From Skermanella stibiiresistens SB22 (GTDB lineage: Bacteria > Pseudomonadota > Alphaproteobacteria > Azospirillales > Azospirillaceae), in NCBI RefSeq assembly GCF_000576635.1, contig NZ_AVFL01000010.1, positions 170,769 to 234,768 of the forward strand: DNA of 64,000 nucleotides. Reading direction: 5' to 3'. Positions 9,055 through 17,772 of this stretch are shown here, in pieces. Each line of letters starts with the position of its first letter. Positions within the stretch are counted from its first letter, which is position 1. The position numbers and the translations under genes are program-made. The notes under the pieces are model-generated. The model ran no database searches, was not told the origin of the DNA, and saw nothing but the letters and a program-made list of their open reading frames with translations.

Positions 9055-9959
9055 GGCGCCACCTGATAGCTGGTCGGCCCCACCTGCCGAAATTGATCCG
9101 AGACGCCGTAGAGACTCTCCGAGTGACCGAGGTACAGATGACCGTCCTCACCCAGCAGTTGATGAAACTTGCCTATGACCTCGGACCTACCATACCTGTC
9201 GAAGTAGATCAGCACGTTGCGGCAGAAGATCACATCGAATGGACCGCGCATCGGCCACTCCTCGAGCAGATTGAGCGGCTTGAAGGTGATCATCCGGCGC
9301 AGGCTGTCCCCCATCACCAGCATCGAGCGCGAGCCTTGCCGCTGTTCCGTGGTGTGCTTCGCCTTGATGGACGGTGGAATGGCGCTGGCCGCGTCGGCGG
9401 GGTAGATGCCGCGCCGCGCGGTGTCCACCATGTGGGTATCGATGTCGGTGGCGAGGATGCGCGCGTCCCACCGGGTGATGTCGGGAAGCGTCGTCGCCAC
9501 CGTCATCGCGATGGTGTACGGCTCCTCGCCCGAGGAACAGCCGGCCGACCAGATGCGGAGCCGCGGCTTGCCCTCACCGGCCCGTCGTCGCTGGATTTGG
9601 GGCAACACCTCCGCGGCGAGGTGCTCGAAGTGATGCGGTTCGCGGTAGAAGCGGGTGAGGTTGGTCGTCAGCGCGTTGACCAGCAGGCTGATCTCGCTGG
9701 TTCCGGCCTCGCTCGACAGGAAGGCGCAATAGGCGTCGAAGTCCGCCATGCCCAGATCCCGAAGCCGCCGGGCCAGCCGGGAATATACCATCTCAACCTT
9801 GTGGGTCGCCAAGTGGATGCCGGTCAGACGCTGGAGCAGCGCCGCGATCTGGTCGAAATGCGTCCGGGTGAAGTGGAACTCCCGCTCGCCGGTCGACCGG
9901 GACAGTGTTCGTTCCCGGCCGCGTCCAGCCGGCGCGCTCCTTTTGCCCACTTCGGTCAT
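9051..9959 (-). CDS. cheR: Chemoreceptor methyltransferase CheR
   Basis: 302 residues: an N-terminal helical domain (FTRTHFDQIAALLQRLTGI) and a C-terminal SAM-dependent methyltransferase domain. IWSAGCSSGEEPYTIAM is the SAM-binding loop, ATDID binds the ribose, and FDVIFCRNVLIYFD is the acceptor-side motif. It methylates glutamates on MCPs. The co-encoded receptor at 10042-12756 ends in DWKEF, a plausible CheR tether. The first 25 residues are Arg-rich, so a later start is possible. Confidence 0.95.
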   Translation of the reverse strand: MTEVGKRSAPAGRGRERTLSRSTGEREFHFTRTHFDQIAALLQRLTGIHLATHKVEMVYSRLARRLRDLGMADFDAYCAFLSSEAGTSEISLLVNALTTNLTRFYREPHHFEHLAAEVLPQIQRRRAGEGKPRLRIWSAGCSSGEEPYTIAMTVATTLPDITRWDARILATDIDTHMVDTARRGIYPADAASAIPPSIKAKHTTEQRQGSRSMLVMGDSLRRMITFKPLNLLEEWPMRGPFDVIFCRNVLIYFDRYGRSEVIGKFHQLLGEDGHLYLGHSESLYGVSDQFRQVGPTSYQVAP

Positions 9960-10041
9960 CCCACCCCTCCCGCCAGGGAGCCCCCGCGCATGTCAGCGAA
10001 TGTCATGAAATGCCGCTATCCGAAGACCGGAAAGCCCCATC

Positions 10042-12756
10042 TCAGAACTCCTTCCAGTCGGGATCGTCGTTGGTCTCGACCCTGCGCAACGTGGTCGCGT
10101 GGGCCGCGGCGCGCTTCGGCTCGGCCGGACGGCTGGCTGGGCGGGTGGCGACCCGCCCCACCGAAGCCGCCTTCCGCACGACGATGGGCGCCGGCCGCGA
10201 TGAACCGCCGCTTTCGGCGTGGGCAAGCCCACCGCTGACGCTGAAGAAGGAGATCAGCGACCCGAGATCATGGGCTTGCCCCTCCATCGAGCGGGCGGCG
10301 GCCGAGCTTTCCTCGACCAGCGCCGCGTTCTTCTGGGTCATCTCGTCCATCTGCGCGACGGCGCCGTTGATCTCGTCGAGGCCGTTCGCCTGTTCGGCGG
10401 TGGCGCGGGCGATCTCGGCGACCAGATCCGCCACGCGGCTGACGCCCGCCACGATGTCGGACAGGGCGCCACCCGCGGCCCCGACCAGATCGACGCCATC
10501 CCTGACCTGCGTGTTGCTGTCGATGATCAGCGCCTTGATCTCCTTGGACGCCTGGGCCGACCGCTGGGCGAGCGTGCGGACCTCCTGCGCCACGACCGCG
10601 AAACCGCGGCCGGCGTCACCGGCCCGGGCGGCCTCGACAGCGGCGTTGAGGGCCAGCAGGTTGGTCTGGAACGCGATCTCGTCGATCACGCCGATGATGT
10701 CGCTGATCTTCTGGCTGGACCCCTCGATCCGGCGCATCGCGTCCACGGCGTCGCCGGCGACCTTGCCACCCCGGTCGGCGGCCGTCCGCGCGGTCGAGGC
10801 GAACTCGTTGACCTGTTTGGCGTTTTCGGCGTTGCTGCGAACCGTGGCCGCCAACTGTTCCATGCTGGCGGCGGTCTCCTCCAGGCTCGACGCCTGCTGC
10901 TCGGTCCGTTCGGACAGATCGAGGCTTCCGGCGGAAACCTCCCGGGCCGCCTCCGAGATGGCGGCGGTCGATTGGCTGATCCGGCTGACGATGTCCGAGA
11001 GCTTCTCCGCGGTCGAGTTGAAGTCGCCCTTGAGACGCTGGAACACGCCTTCGTAATCCTTCTCGATCCGCTGGGTCAGGTCGCCGTGCGACAGCGACCG
11101 CAACACGTTGGCGAGATCCTCGGCGACGGCGCAAACGTTCTCCGCCAGATCGTTGATGCCCTCGCTCACGGTCAGGAAGAAGCCGGTCTTGCCCTTGAGG
11201 TCGACCCGAGCCGAGAAATCGCCACGCACGGCACCAGCCACGATGCCACTGATCTCCTCCTCGATCCGCAGCTCCTCGGTCAGGTCGCGCCACTCGATGA
11301 TGGTGCCGAGACGCTCGCCACGCTGCCCGCTGACCGGATGGGCGTTGACTTGAAACGTGTGACCGCCGGCCTTGGCGATGCCCTTGTGGCTGGAGGTCAG
11401 GCCACCGAGCAGGCGGCGCTGGTGGGAGGGATCGCGGTGGAAGACGTCGATATTGGTGCCGATCAGGTTCTTCGAGTCGAAGTGCGGCAGGGATTTTCGC
11501 AGGTCGGTCTCGCAAGCGGCGAACATGGCGCTGATCGCGCGGTTGCAATAGACGATCTTGCCGTCGGCATCCGACATCATGATGTTGGCGCTGACGTTGT
11601 CGAGGCCGATCCGGGTCCGCACCGCCGCCACCGCCACCGTCTTGAAGGCGTCGACCGCGCGGGCCATCTCCCCCACCTCGTCCTTGCCGGTGGTGTGGGG
11701 CACCACGACCGCCAGATCGCCGTCGGTGAGATCGACCATCACCTTGCGGAGCGCGTTGATCGGATTGACGATGCCGCGCGCGATCAGGTGGGCCGCCGTC
11801 ATCGCGATCAACAGGGACACGGCGCCGAAGACGATGGTGATCGTCAGGTCCCGCTTGACCGCCGCCGCCGTGGCGGCCTCGACCTCGGATTGGCCGCGCT
11901 GGGCCGAGAGGACGATCTCGTTGGCCTTGGTCGAGGTCGCCGCGCCGGCGGCCAGCAGGACGTCGTCCCTCAACCGCAGGATCTCGGTGTTGCTGGCGAC
12001 GATCTCGGAGAAATCGGCGGAATACAGCTTGATGCCGTCCTCCAGCGCCATCTTGGCTTCCCGGAGTTTCGGGTTGGTCAACAGGGGATCGAGGTCCTCC
12101 AGATGCCGACGCTGTTGGGCGACGTTATCGTCGAACTCGCGCTTGGCTCCCTGATCGCCCGTGATCAGGAAATGGTTCACCACCAAGCGGGCGACCAGCC
12201 AATGCTCCTCCGCCTCGCCGGCGGCGAACGACGCCGGCAGTGCCCCTGCGGCGGCGGAGGTGTCCTTGATCTCGGTGAAGTGGCCGAAGATCCTCGCCGC
12301 CAGCGGTTTCATCCTGTCGCGCAGCAGCGTGTCCTGCCGGGTTCGAAGTTCCGTCAGCTTCTCGAAGCTGACGAAATAGCTGGAGGTCTGGGCCTCGATC
12401 TCGGTCACCAGCCGCCGCCGGACCGGATCGCCGGCCACCTGCTTGGCTTCGGCGATCCTGCCGCTCAGGACCCGCTCGAGTTCGTGGATCCGTGGAAGCA
12501 GCGTCTGATCGCCGGCATGGGCGTAGTCGCGCGCCAGGATGCGCAGGTTGGCCATCGCGGTCTCGATCTCCTTGGCCAGCCTGGCTTCGTTGGCGATCTC
12601 GCCGATCGCGTGGACATCGTCCCGCGTCGACAGCAGGCTGAAACCACCAAACCCGAACCCGGTGAGCAGGAGCGCGGCCATCAGTCCGAACGCGAGCCAC
12701 AGACGCTTCATGATGCCGAGCCGAGCCATGACGGGTTCCTTGTTCTTGGAGGACAT
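10042..12756 (-). CDS. Transmembrane methyl-accepting chemotaxis protein with PAS domain
   Basis: 904 residues. TM1 is at about 18-42 and TM2 at about 303-326, enclosing a helical periplasmic sensor of about 260 residues. A HAMP domain (about 328-380), a PAS domain (about 385-490) and further HAMP-like helices (SGDFSARV-type and SHGDLTQRI) lead to the MCP signalling region with [19 protein letters not shown]. The protein ends in DWKEF, matching the xWxxF pentapeptide that tethers CheR/CheB. Two starts are possible; the second ([10 protein letters not shown], nine codons later) has AAGGA seven bases upstream. The ligand is unknown. Confidence 0.93.
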   Translation of the reverse strand: MSSKNKEPVMARLGIMKRLWLAFGLMAALLLTGFGFGGFSLLSTRDDVHAIGEIANEARLAKEIETAMANLRILARDYAHAGDQTLLPRIHELERVLSGRIAEAKQVAGDPVRRRLVTEIEAQTSSYFVSFEKLTELRTRQDTLLRDRMKPLAARIFGHFTEIKDTSAAAGALPASFAAGEAEEHWLVARLVVNHFLITGDQGAKREFDDNVAQQRRHLEDLDPLLTNPKLREAKMALEDGIKLYSADFSEIVASNTEILRLRDDVLLAAGAATSTKANEIVLSAQRGQSEVEAATAAAVKRDLTITIVFGAVSLLIAMTAAHLIARGIVNPINALRKVMVDLTDGDLAVVVPHTTGKDEVGEMARAVDAFKTVAVAAVRTRIGLDNVSANIMMSDADGKIVYCNRAISAMFAACETDLRKSLPHFDSKNLIGTNIDVFHRDPSHQRRLLGGLTSSHKGIAKAGGHTFQVNAHPVSGQRGERLGTIIEWRDLTEELRIEEEISGIVAGAVRGDFSARVDLKGKTGFFLTVSEGINDLAENVCAVAEDLANVLRSLSHGDLTQRIEKDYEGVFQRLKGDFNSTAEKLSDIVSRISQSTAAISEAAREVSAGSLDLSERTEQQASSLEETAASMEQLAATVRSNAENAKQVNEFASTARTAADRGGKVAGDAVDAMRRIEGSSQKISDIIGVIDEIAFQTNLLALNAAVEAARAGDAGRGFAVVAQEVRTLAQRSAQASKEIKALIIDSNTQVRDGVDLVGAAGGALSDIVAGVSRVADLVAEIARATAEQANGLDEINGAVAQMDEMTQKNAALVEESSAAARSMEGQAHDLGSLISFFSVSGGLAHAESGGSSRPAPIVVRKAASVGRVATRPASRPAEPKRAAAHATTLRRVETNDDPDWKEF

Positions 12757-12782
12757 GAAAGATGATCCCTTCGCGGCTCCGC

Positions 12783-13325
12783 TCAGGCCAGGGCCTGATG
12801 CGGGATCTGGATATGGTTGGACGAGAGCTCTTCGACGGCGTCGCCGGCGAACAGCCGGGTGACGTCCAGCAGGGTCACCATCCGGTTCTCGGCGATCACC
12901 AGACCGCTGAGGTATTGCTGTTCGATCAGGCCGCCGTCGATGTCCGGCGGCGGCCTGACGGCGTCGTGGGCGACCGTGAGGATGTCGGAGATGGCGTCGA
13001 CCAGGACGCCCCGCGTGCGCTCGCCGACCTGGAGGACGACGACGACGTGCCGCTTGGTGACCTCGGTCCGCCCTCCGCCGAAACGCGCGCGCAGGTCGAA
13101 TATCGGGATGATGATGCCACGCAGGTTGACCACGCCCCGGACGTAGTCGGGCATGTTGGGCAGCTTGGTTTCGATCGTCCAGCCGCGGATCTCGCGTACC
13201 GACAGGATGTTGACGCCGTATTCCTCGGAGCCCACCGTGAAGGTGACGTACTGCTCCTCGGCCGAGATCGGTCCGGCCGGGTGTCTCGATACGGCCGGCG
13301 GGGCGGCCGAGGGGATTTTTTCCAT
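12783..13325 (-). CDS. cheW: CheW coupling protein
   Basis: 180 residues with one CheW domain: [34 protein letters not shown] and [15 protein letters not shown] are diagnostic. It bridges MCPs and CheA. The N-terminal 25 residues are Ala/Pro-rich and probably disordered. It lies 12 bases after cheA and 26 bases before the membrane MCP gene. Confidence 0.94.
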   Translation of the reverse strand: MEKIPSAAPPAVSRHPAGPISAEEQYVTFTVGSEEYGVNILSVREIRGWTIETKLPNMPDYVRGVVNLRGIIIPIFDLRARFGGGRTEVTKRHVVVVLQVGERTRGVLVDAISDILTVAHDAVRPPPDIDGGLIEQQYLSGLVIAENRMVTLLDVTRLFAGDAVEELSSNHIQIPHQALA

Positions 13326-13337
13326 CTCTGTCGAATC

Positions 13338-15536
13338 CTAGGCGGCGGGTAGCGCCGCTGTGGCGGCCACGCGGTTGCTGGTTTGGCGGCTCATGCCCTG
13401 GAGGCCGGCGATGTCGAGGATCAGCGCCACCCGGCCATCACCGAGGATGGTGGCGGCGGAGACCCCATCGAGACGCTGGAAATTGCTTTCGAGGCTTTTG
13501 ATGACGACCTGTTGCTGGCCGAGCACCTCGTCCACGACCAGCCCCAGGCGGCCGCCCTCCTCCGTCTCGACCAGGACGACCAGACCCCTGGTCGGATCGC
13601 CGATCGCGTCGTCGATGCGGAAGAGCCGGTCGACATAGACCAGCCGGACATAGTCGCCGCGGGCCATGATGACGTCGCACTGGTTGGCGACGCTTTGCAG
13701 GTCCGTCTTGCGCGGCCGCAGGCTCTCGATGATGTTGGTCAGCGGCAGCACGAAGCGCTGCGAGCCGACCGAGATCACCATGCCGTCCAGCACGGCGAGC
13801 GTCAGGGGCAGCGACAGGACGAAGCGCGTGCCGACACCGGGCGTCGACTGCACGACGATCCGTCCGCCCAGGCTGGCGATGTTGCGGCGGACGACATCCA
13901 TGCCGACCCCGCGCCCGGAGATCGCGGACACCGCGTCCGCCGTGGAGAAACCCGGCAGGAAGATGAGGTTGTCGATCTCCTCGTCCGACAGGCTGGCGCC
14001 GGCCGCGACCAGCCCTTGCTCGATCGCCTTCTGAAGCACGCGCGGCCGGTTGATGCCCCGTCCGTCGTCCGCGACCTCGATCACGATCCGGCTGGACCTG
14101 TGCCGCGCCGAGAGATGGACGGTGCCGCCCCGCGGCTTGCCGATCGCCTCGCGCTCGTCCGGCGTCTCCAATCCATGATCGATGGAGTTGCGGATCATGT
14201 GGGTCAGCGGATCCACCAGGTTCTCGACCACGGTCTTGTCGACCTCCGTGGTCTCCCCCGATGTGGCGAGCTGCACCTCCTTGCCGGTCTGGGCCGCCAC
14301 CTCCCGCACCAGCCGCGGCATGCGGGCGAACACCGAACGGACCTGCTGCGCCCGGATCGCCATGACGCTTTCCTGAAGCTCGCGGGTATGCCGGCCCAAC
14401 TCCTCCAGTCCCGCCACCAGCTGCTGGAGCGTGCCGGGTGGCAGGTCGCGGAGCTGTTCGGTGATCATAGCCTGGGTGATGACCATCTCGCCGACCAGGT
14501 TGACCAGCCGATCGACCTTGTCGAGATCGACCCGGATGCTGTGGCCCCCCAGTCCACCGGAACCACCGCCACCGGAACCACCGCCACCGGAACCACCACC
14601 ACCGGCGCCGCTCCCCTCGGTGGCACCCGGAAGGGCGATGGCGGGCGTCTGGGCGCCGTCCGCGCCATCGGGAACACCGCCGGGCACGCCGCCGGCGCCA
14701 GCGCCGTAGATGGTCAACTGACCGGGCGGCACATAGGGCATGTTCTCGGCGAACAGGCCAAACGCCTCGTCCTCGCCACCATCGGCGACGCCCGTGGTCT
14801 CGACGATGTCGATCTGGCAATCGTCCACGACGAACTCGAAAACGTCGCGGATCGCCGCTTCGTCCATGGCGCCCGTCAGCGCGATCTGCCAGAACAGGTA
14901 CAGGCTCTCGCCGTCCAGGTCATAAAGCGGGGGAACCCGGCCCGTGTCGCAGACGATCTCGGCGTGGCCGAGGCGCTTCAAGGCCCGCAGCAGGAAGGCG
15001 GGCTCGTTGCCACTGAGCAGAAGGTCGCTCTTGGGCATGAAGTGGACGACGAAGCTGCGCTTCGCCTCGGCCGGCGCCGACGTCACGGTGGGCTTGGCCG
15101 GCTCCTCCAACACCCGCCGCGCGGCGGTCGATGGCTTCTTCTGGAGAAACCCCGCGAGTTCGGCCGCCGACGCGTCGGCCAGCCCGGGCGGCACCGCGAT
15201 GCCATCGCGGGCGCAGGTCAGCAGGCGCGCCATGACATCGTTGGCCCGGATCAGGACATCGACCAATTCGGTCGTGAGGCCGATCTGCTGGGACCGGAGC
15301 CGGTCCATCACGGCTTCGAACTCGTGGGTGAAGGTCACCAGCGCCGAGAAGCCGAAGGTGCCTCCACCTCCCTTGATCGAATGCACGGCGCGGAAGACCG
15401 CGTTGATCTCGTCAAGATCGATGTTCTCGGGCGAGAGGCGCAGCAAGCCCGCTTCGGCGACCGCGAGCAGTTCCCCGCATTCATCGAAATACGTGACCTT
15501 GAACCGTTCGAGATCGTCCACGTACGAGCCTGTCAT
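13338..15536 (-). CDS. cheA: Chemotaxis histidine kinase CheA with Gly/Ser linker
   Basis: 732 residues. P1/Hpt at 1-105 has phospho-His 52 in [14 protein letters not shown]. Residues 160-250 form a FxxxFMPxxD-type intermediate domain seen in some CheA proteins in place of a clear P2. A low-complexity linker at 308-331 is built from GGGGS repeats. P3 ([18 protein letters not shown] dimer helices) follows, then P4 with N-box [26 protein letters not shown] and GRGVGMDVV, and a P5 CheW-like domain. It autophosphorylates and should feed CheY, CheB and perhaps the two receiver-phosphatases downstream. Confidence 0.95.
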   Translation of the reverse strand: MTGSYVDDLERFKVTYFDECGELLAVAEAGLLRLSPENIDLDEINAVFRAVHSIKGGGGTFGFSALVTFTHEFEAVMDRLRSQQIGLTTELVDVLIRANDVMARLLTCARDGIAVPPGLADASAAELAGFLQKKPSTAARRVLEEPAKPTVTSAPAEAKRSFVVHFMPKSDLLLSGNEPAFLLRALKRLGHAEIVCDTGRVPPLYDLDGESLYLFWQIALTGAMDEAAIRDVFEFVVDDCQIDIVETTGVADGGEDEAFGLFAENMPYVPPGQLTIYGAGAGGVPGGVPDGADGAQTPAIALPGATEGSGAGGGGSGGGGSGGGGSGGLGGHSIRVDLDKVDRLVNLVGEMVITQAMITEQLRDLPPGTLQQLVAGLEELGRHTRELQESVMAIRAQQVRSVFARMPRLVREVAAQTGKEVQLATSGETTEVDKTVVENLVDPLTHMIRNSIDHGLETPDEREAIGKPRGGTVHLSARHRSSRIVIEVADDGRGINRPRVLQKAIEQGLVAAGASLSDEEIDNLIFLPGFSTADAVSAISGRGVGMDVVRRNIASLGGRIVVQSTPGVGTRFVLSLPLTLAVLDGMVISVGSQRFVLPLTNIIESLRPRKTDLQSVANQCDVIMARGDYVRLVYVDRLFRIDDAIGDPTRGLVVLVETEEGGRLGLVVDEVLGQQQVVIKSLESNFQRLDGVSAATILGDGRVALILDIAGLQGMSRQTSNRVAATAALPAA
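14554..14610 (-). repeat. 15-bp tandem repeat in cheA encoding GGGGS
   Basis: Three near-identical 15-base units (14554-14568, 14569-14583, 14584-14598) plus a partial fourth lie within cheA. They encode consecutive Gly-Gly-Gly-Gly-Ser units. The unit is a whole number of codons, so copy-number change would alter linker length without a frameshift. Confidence 0.9.
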
Positions 15537-15543
15537 GGCCGGC

Positions 15544-15909
15544 TCAGCCCATGACCTTTTGCACGACCTGGATCAGCTTTCCCGGGTTGAACGGCTTCAC
15601 GATCCAGCCGGTCGCCCCGGCGGCGCGGCCTTCCTGCTTCTTGGCGTCGTCCGATTCGGTCGTGAGCATCAGGATCGGCACGGTGCGATGGCCACCGCCG
15701 GCCCGAACCTTCCTGATCAGGCTGATGCCGTCCATGTTCGGCATGTTGAGGTCGGCCAGTATCAGATCGACCTTGTTGCTCGCCAGGACGACCAGCGCCT
15801 GCTGCCCATCGATCGCCTCGACGACGTCGAAGCCGGCACCACGCAGGGTGAAGGATACCATCTCGCGCATCGTCCGCGAGTCGTCCACGGTCAGGACCGT
15901 CTTCTTCAT
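15544..15909 (-). CDS. cheY: CheY single-domain response regulator
   Basis: 121 residues from MKKTVLTVDD, the usual CheY length. The acidic pair (VDD), phospho-Asp (LADLNMPNMDG), Thr (LTTESD) and Lys (VKPF) are all present. I preferred ATG at 15909 to the ATG 12 bases upstream because it forms an ATGA overlap with the STAS gene stop. It sits seven bases before cheA and should be its direct phospho-acceptor. Confidence 0.94.
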   Translation of the reverse strand: MKKTVLTVDDSRTMREMVSFTLRGAGFDVVEAIDGQQALVVLASNKVDLILADLNMPNMDGISLIRKVRAGGGHRTVPILMLTTESDDAKKQEGRAAGATGWIVKPFNPGKLIQVVQKVMG

Positions 15910-16229
15910 TTCAGGCTCCACTCCTTAAGCCAGCCGGACAGGCCCAGATCCGCGCACATGTCGGTCAACACGTCGGACGGCGCCGCGATGGCGAACCGCT
16001 GCCCCGACCGGTCCGCGTGCGCCGTCGCAGCCACGAGCGCCTGGACGGCGGCCGTGCTCGCCCGCTCCACCGTCGCGGCGATCACGACGATGTCGGAATA
16101 TTCGCTGAAAGCCGCCCGCAGGCTTTCCACCAGGGACGCCGCCACGGGAAGATCGAGATCGTCCGGCAAGCTGAGGGTGGCCTTGCCAGCCTCGTTCTCC
16201 GAATGGATCAGGGGCAACAAATCCGCCAC
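15906..16229 (-). CDS. STAS-domain protein, first gene of the chemosensory operon
   Basis: 107 residues of STAS fold, more diverged than the one at 5744-6049. The site equivalent to the DSSG loop reads VERASTAAVQALV, so a Ser/Thr is present but the Asp and Gly are not. Short STAS proteins upstream of cheY-cheA occur in other chemosensory operons; their role is poorly defined. It overlaps cheY by ATGA. The 217-base region upstream to mug must hold the operon promoter, but I see no convincing -35/-10 pair. Confidence 0.8.
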   Translation of the reverse strand: MADLLPLIHSENEAGKATLSLPDDLDLPVAASLVESLRAAFSEYSDIVVIAATVERASTAAVQALVAATAHADRSGQRFAIAAPSDVLTDMCADLGLSGWLKEWSLK

Positions 16230-16446
16230 GTCTCATCTACCCCCTGGCGCGGTCGTGACATCCGGTCCGATCCACGATCGGGCCAAAGTCACTGGCGATC
16301 CGCGAAAATCAATTTATCTCAAAATTCATTAAACCCTGAGATGTGTGCCGACATTCATCCGGCTGACCTGTTACCAGAACGTTTGGCGTAGGTCCACCAT
16401 CAAATAACCCAAAAGATGTATATCCAATGAAGGCGCGGCTTTTGAC

Positions 16447-16965
16447 TCAGCCGCTCCACGCGCCTCGGAGGACGCGGCGTCGAGCGACGAAGTCGCCCAA
16501 CTCGCGCCAGGGTCCCTCGTCCCAAAAAACCGAGGCCCGCCCGGATGGCGATGGCACGATGAAGATGACCGCGCCGCATAGGGTTTCCTCCTGACGGCCA
16601 TAAGCGACGGTGGCGCGTCGGAAGAAGGTCTTGCCGGCGTTCTTGCTGTCGAAGGCTACGGCGGCGGGCCGATACCTGGCGATCTTCTCCGTGAATCCAG
16701 CGACGTCGAAGGCCTGCTTGGTCAATTCGTGATCGCTGCCCCATTCGGTCTTGCACAGATCGGTCAAACCCAGGCCGTGGTTCAGGACGTCGGCGTATTC
16801 ATGGGGTCTCATCAGGCGTGGCGTCAGGCCGACCAGATGGAGCGTCGGCCAGAATTTATTGCCAGGCTTGGCGTAGTAGGCACCGGCCTGCTTCGACGCG
16901 CGGCTGGGTGCGGTGCCACACAGCACCAGGTCCAGATCGGGAGCCAGGACATCGGGCAGAATCAC
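16447..16965 (-). CDS. mug: Mug/TDG-like mismatch-specific DNA glycosylase
   Basis: 172 residues of the uracil-DNA glycosylase superfamily. The order CGTAPSRAS, then AYYAKPGNKFWPTLHLVGLTP, then VPSPSGRAS follows the Mug/TDG pattern. The position of the catalytic Asn in E. coli Mug (GINPG) is Ala here (GTAPS), so chemistry or specificity may differ. The gene is monocistronic, divergent from the response regulator at 17108. Confidence 0.83.
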   Translation of the reverse strand: MILPDVLAPDLDLVLCGTAPSRASKQAGAYYAKPGNKFWPTLHLVGLTPRLMRPHEYADVLNHGLGLTDLCKTEWGSDHELTKQAFDVAGFTEKIARYRPAAVAFDSKNAGKTFFRRATVAYGRQEETLCGAVIFIVPSPSGRASVFWDEGPWRELGDFVARRRVLRGAWSG

Positions 16966-17107
16966 GGGAAGTGCCGAAAATCCCCAGGCCGATCATTGAC
17001 GGCTTGGGCTAACTCAATCTTTCGGATATTCACATAACCATCCAGGTAAGGTTTGAATAACTTTTTATGGTATAGCTGACTCAACTCGTACCTCGGGATT
17101 GCTTAGC

Positions 17108-17728
17108 ATGCGTATTCTGCTCGCCGACGACCACAACATGGTTCGGGATGCGCTGAAAAGCTACATCGAGCGGCTGGAACCGAGCGCGGAGATCGTTTCG
17201 GCCGATAGTTTCACCACGGCTTTTCACGCCGTCGAGGAAGGGGGCGTTCTCGCCCTCGTCATCCTGGACCTCAAGATGCCCGGCATGGACGGACTGGATG
17301 GGTTGCGCCGGATGCGGGAACGCGTTCCCGATGTTCCCGTCGTCATCATGTCGGGCGGCGCCAGCCATGAGGATGTCCGAACCGCGATCGATCTCGGCGC
17401 CCAAGGGTTCCTGCCCAAGACCTTGACGGGACCGGCGATGGTATCCGCCATCCGCCTGATCCTGGCGGGCGAGAAGTTCGTGCCGTTCGGAGCGGTTGAC
17501 GCCCCGGCGGTGGAGCCCAACGCGATGGACGGCCACGCGCCGTTGACCCAGCGCGAACGCGAAGTCCTCCAGTATCTCGAGAAAGGGTGGTCGAACAAGG
17601 AGATCGCGCGGGCGCTCGAGCTTCAGGAGGTGACCATCAAGCTCCACATCCGCGGGATCTGCAGGAAATTGGGCGCCAAGAACAGGACCCAAGCGGCCTT
17701 GAGGGCGCAAGAGGCGCGCCGATCATAA
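17108..17728 (+). CDS. LuxR-family (NarL-type) response regulator
   Basis: 206 residues: receiver (LLADDHNMVRDALKSYIE, phospho-Asp in VILDLKMPGMDG, Lys in LPKTL) and a LuxR-type helix-turn-helix (LTQREREVLQYLEKGWSNKE, then VTIKLHIRGICRKLGAKNRT). It should bind DNA as a dimer when phosphorylated. ATG at 17108 gives the typical MRILLADD opening; the TTG nine bases upstream is less likely. The hybrid kinase 45 bases downstream on the same strand is the likely partner. Its Phe-rich AT-rich leader (16966-17107) is divergent with mug. Confidence 0.92.
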   Translation: MRILLADDHNMVRDALKSYIERLEPSAEIVSADSFTTAFHAVEEGGVLALVILDLKMPGMDGLDGLRRMRERVPDVPVVIMSGGASHEDVRTAIDLGAQGFLPKTLTGPAMVSAIRLILAGEKFVPFGAVDAPAVEPNAMDGHAPLTQREREVLQYLEKGWSNKEIARALELQEVTIKLHIRGICRKLGAKNRTQAALRAQEARRS

Positions 17729-17772
17729 GGGAACTCCATCGTTGTGGGCGCGTCTGGCGATTGGGTGGACAG

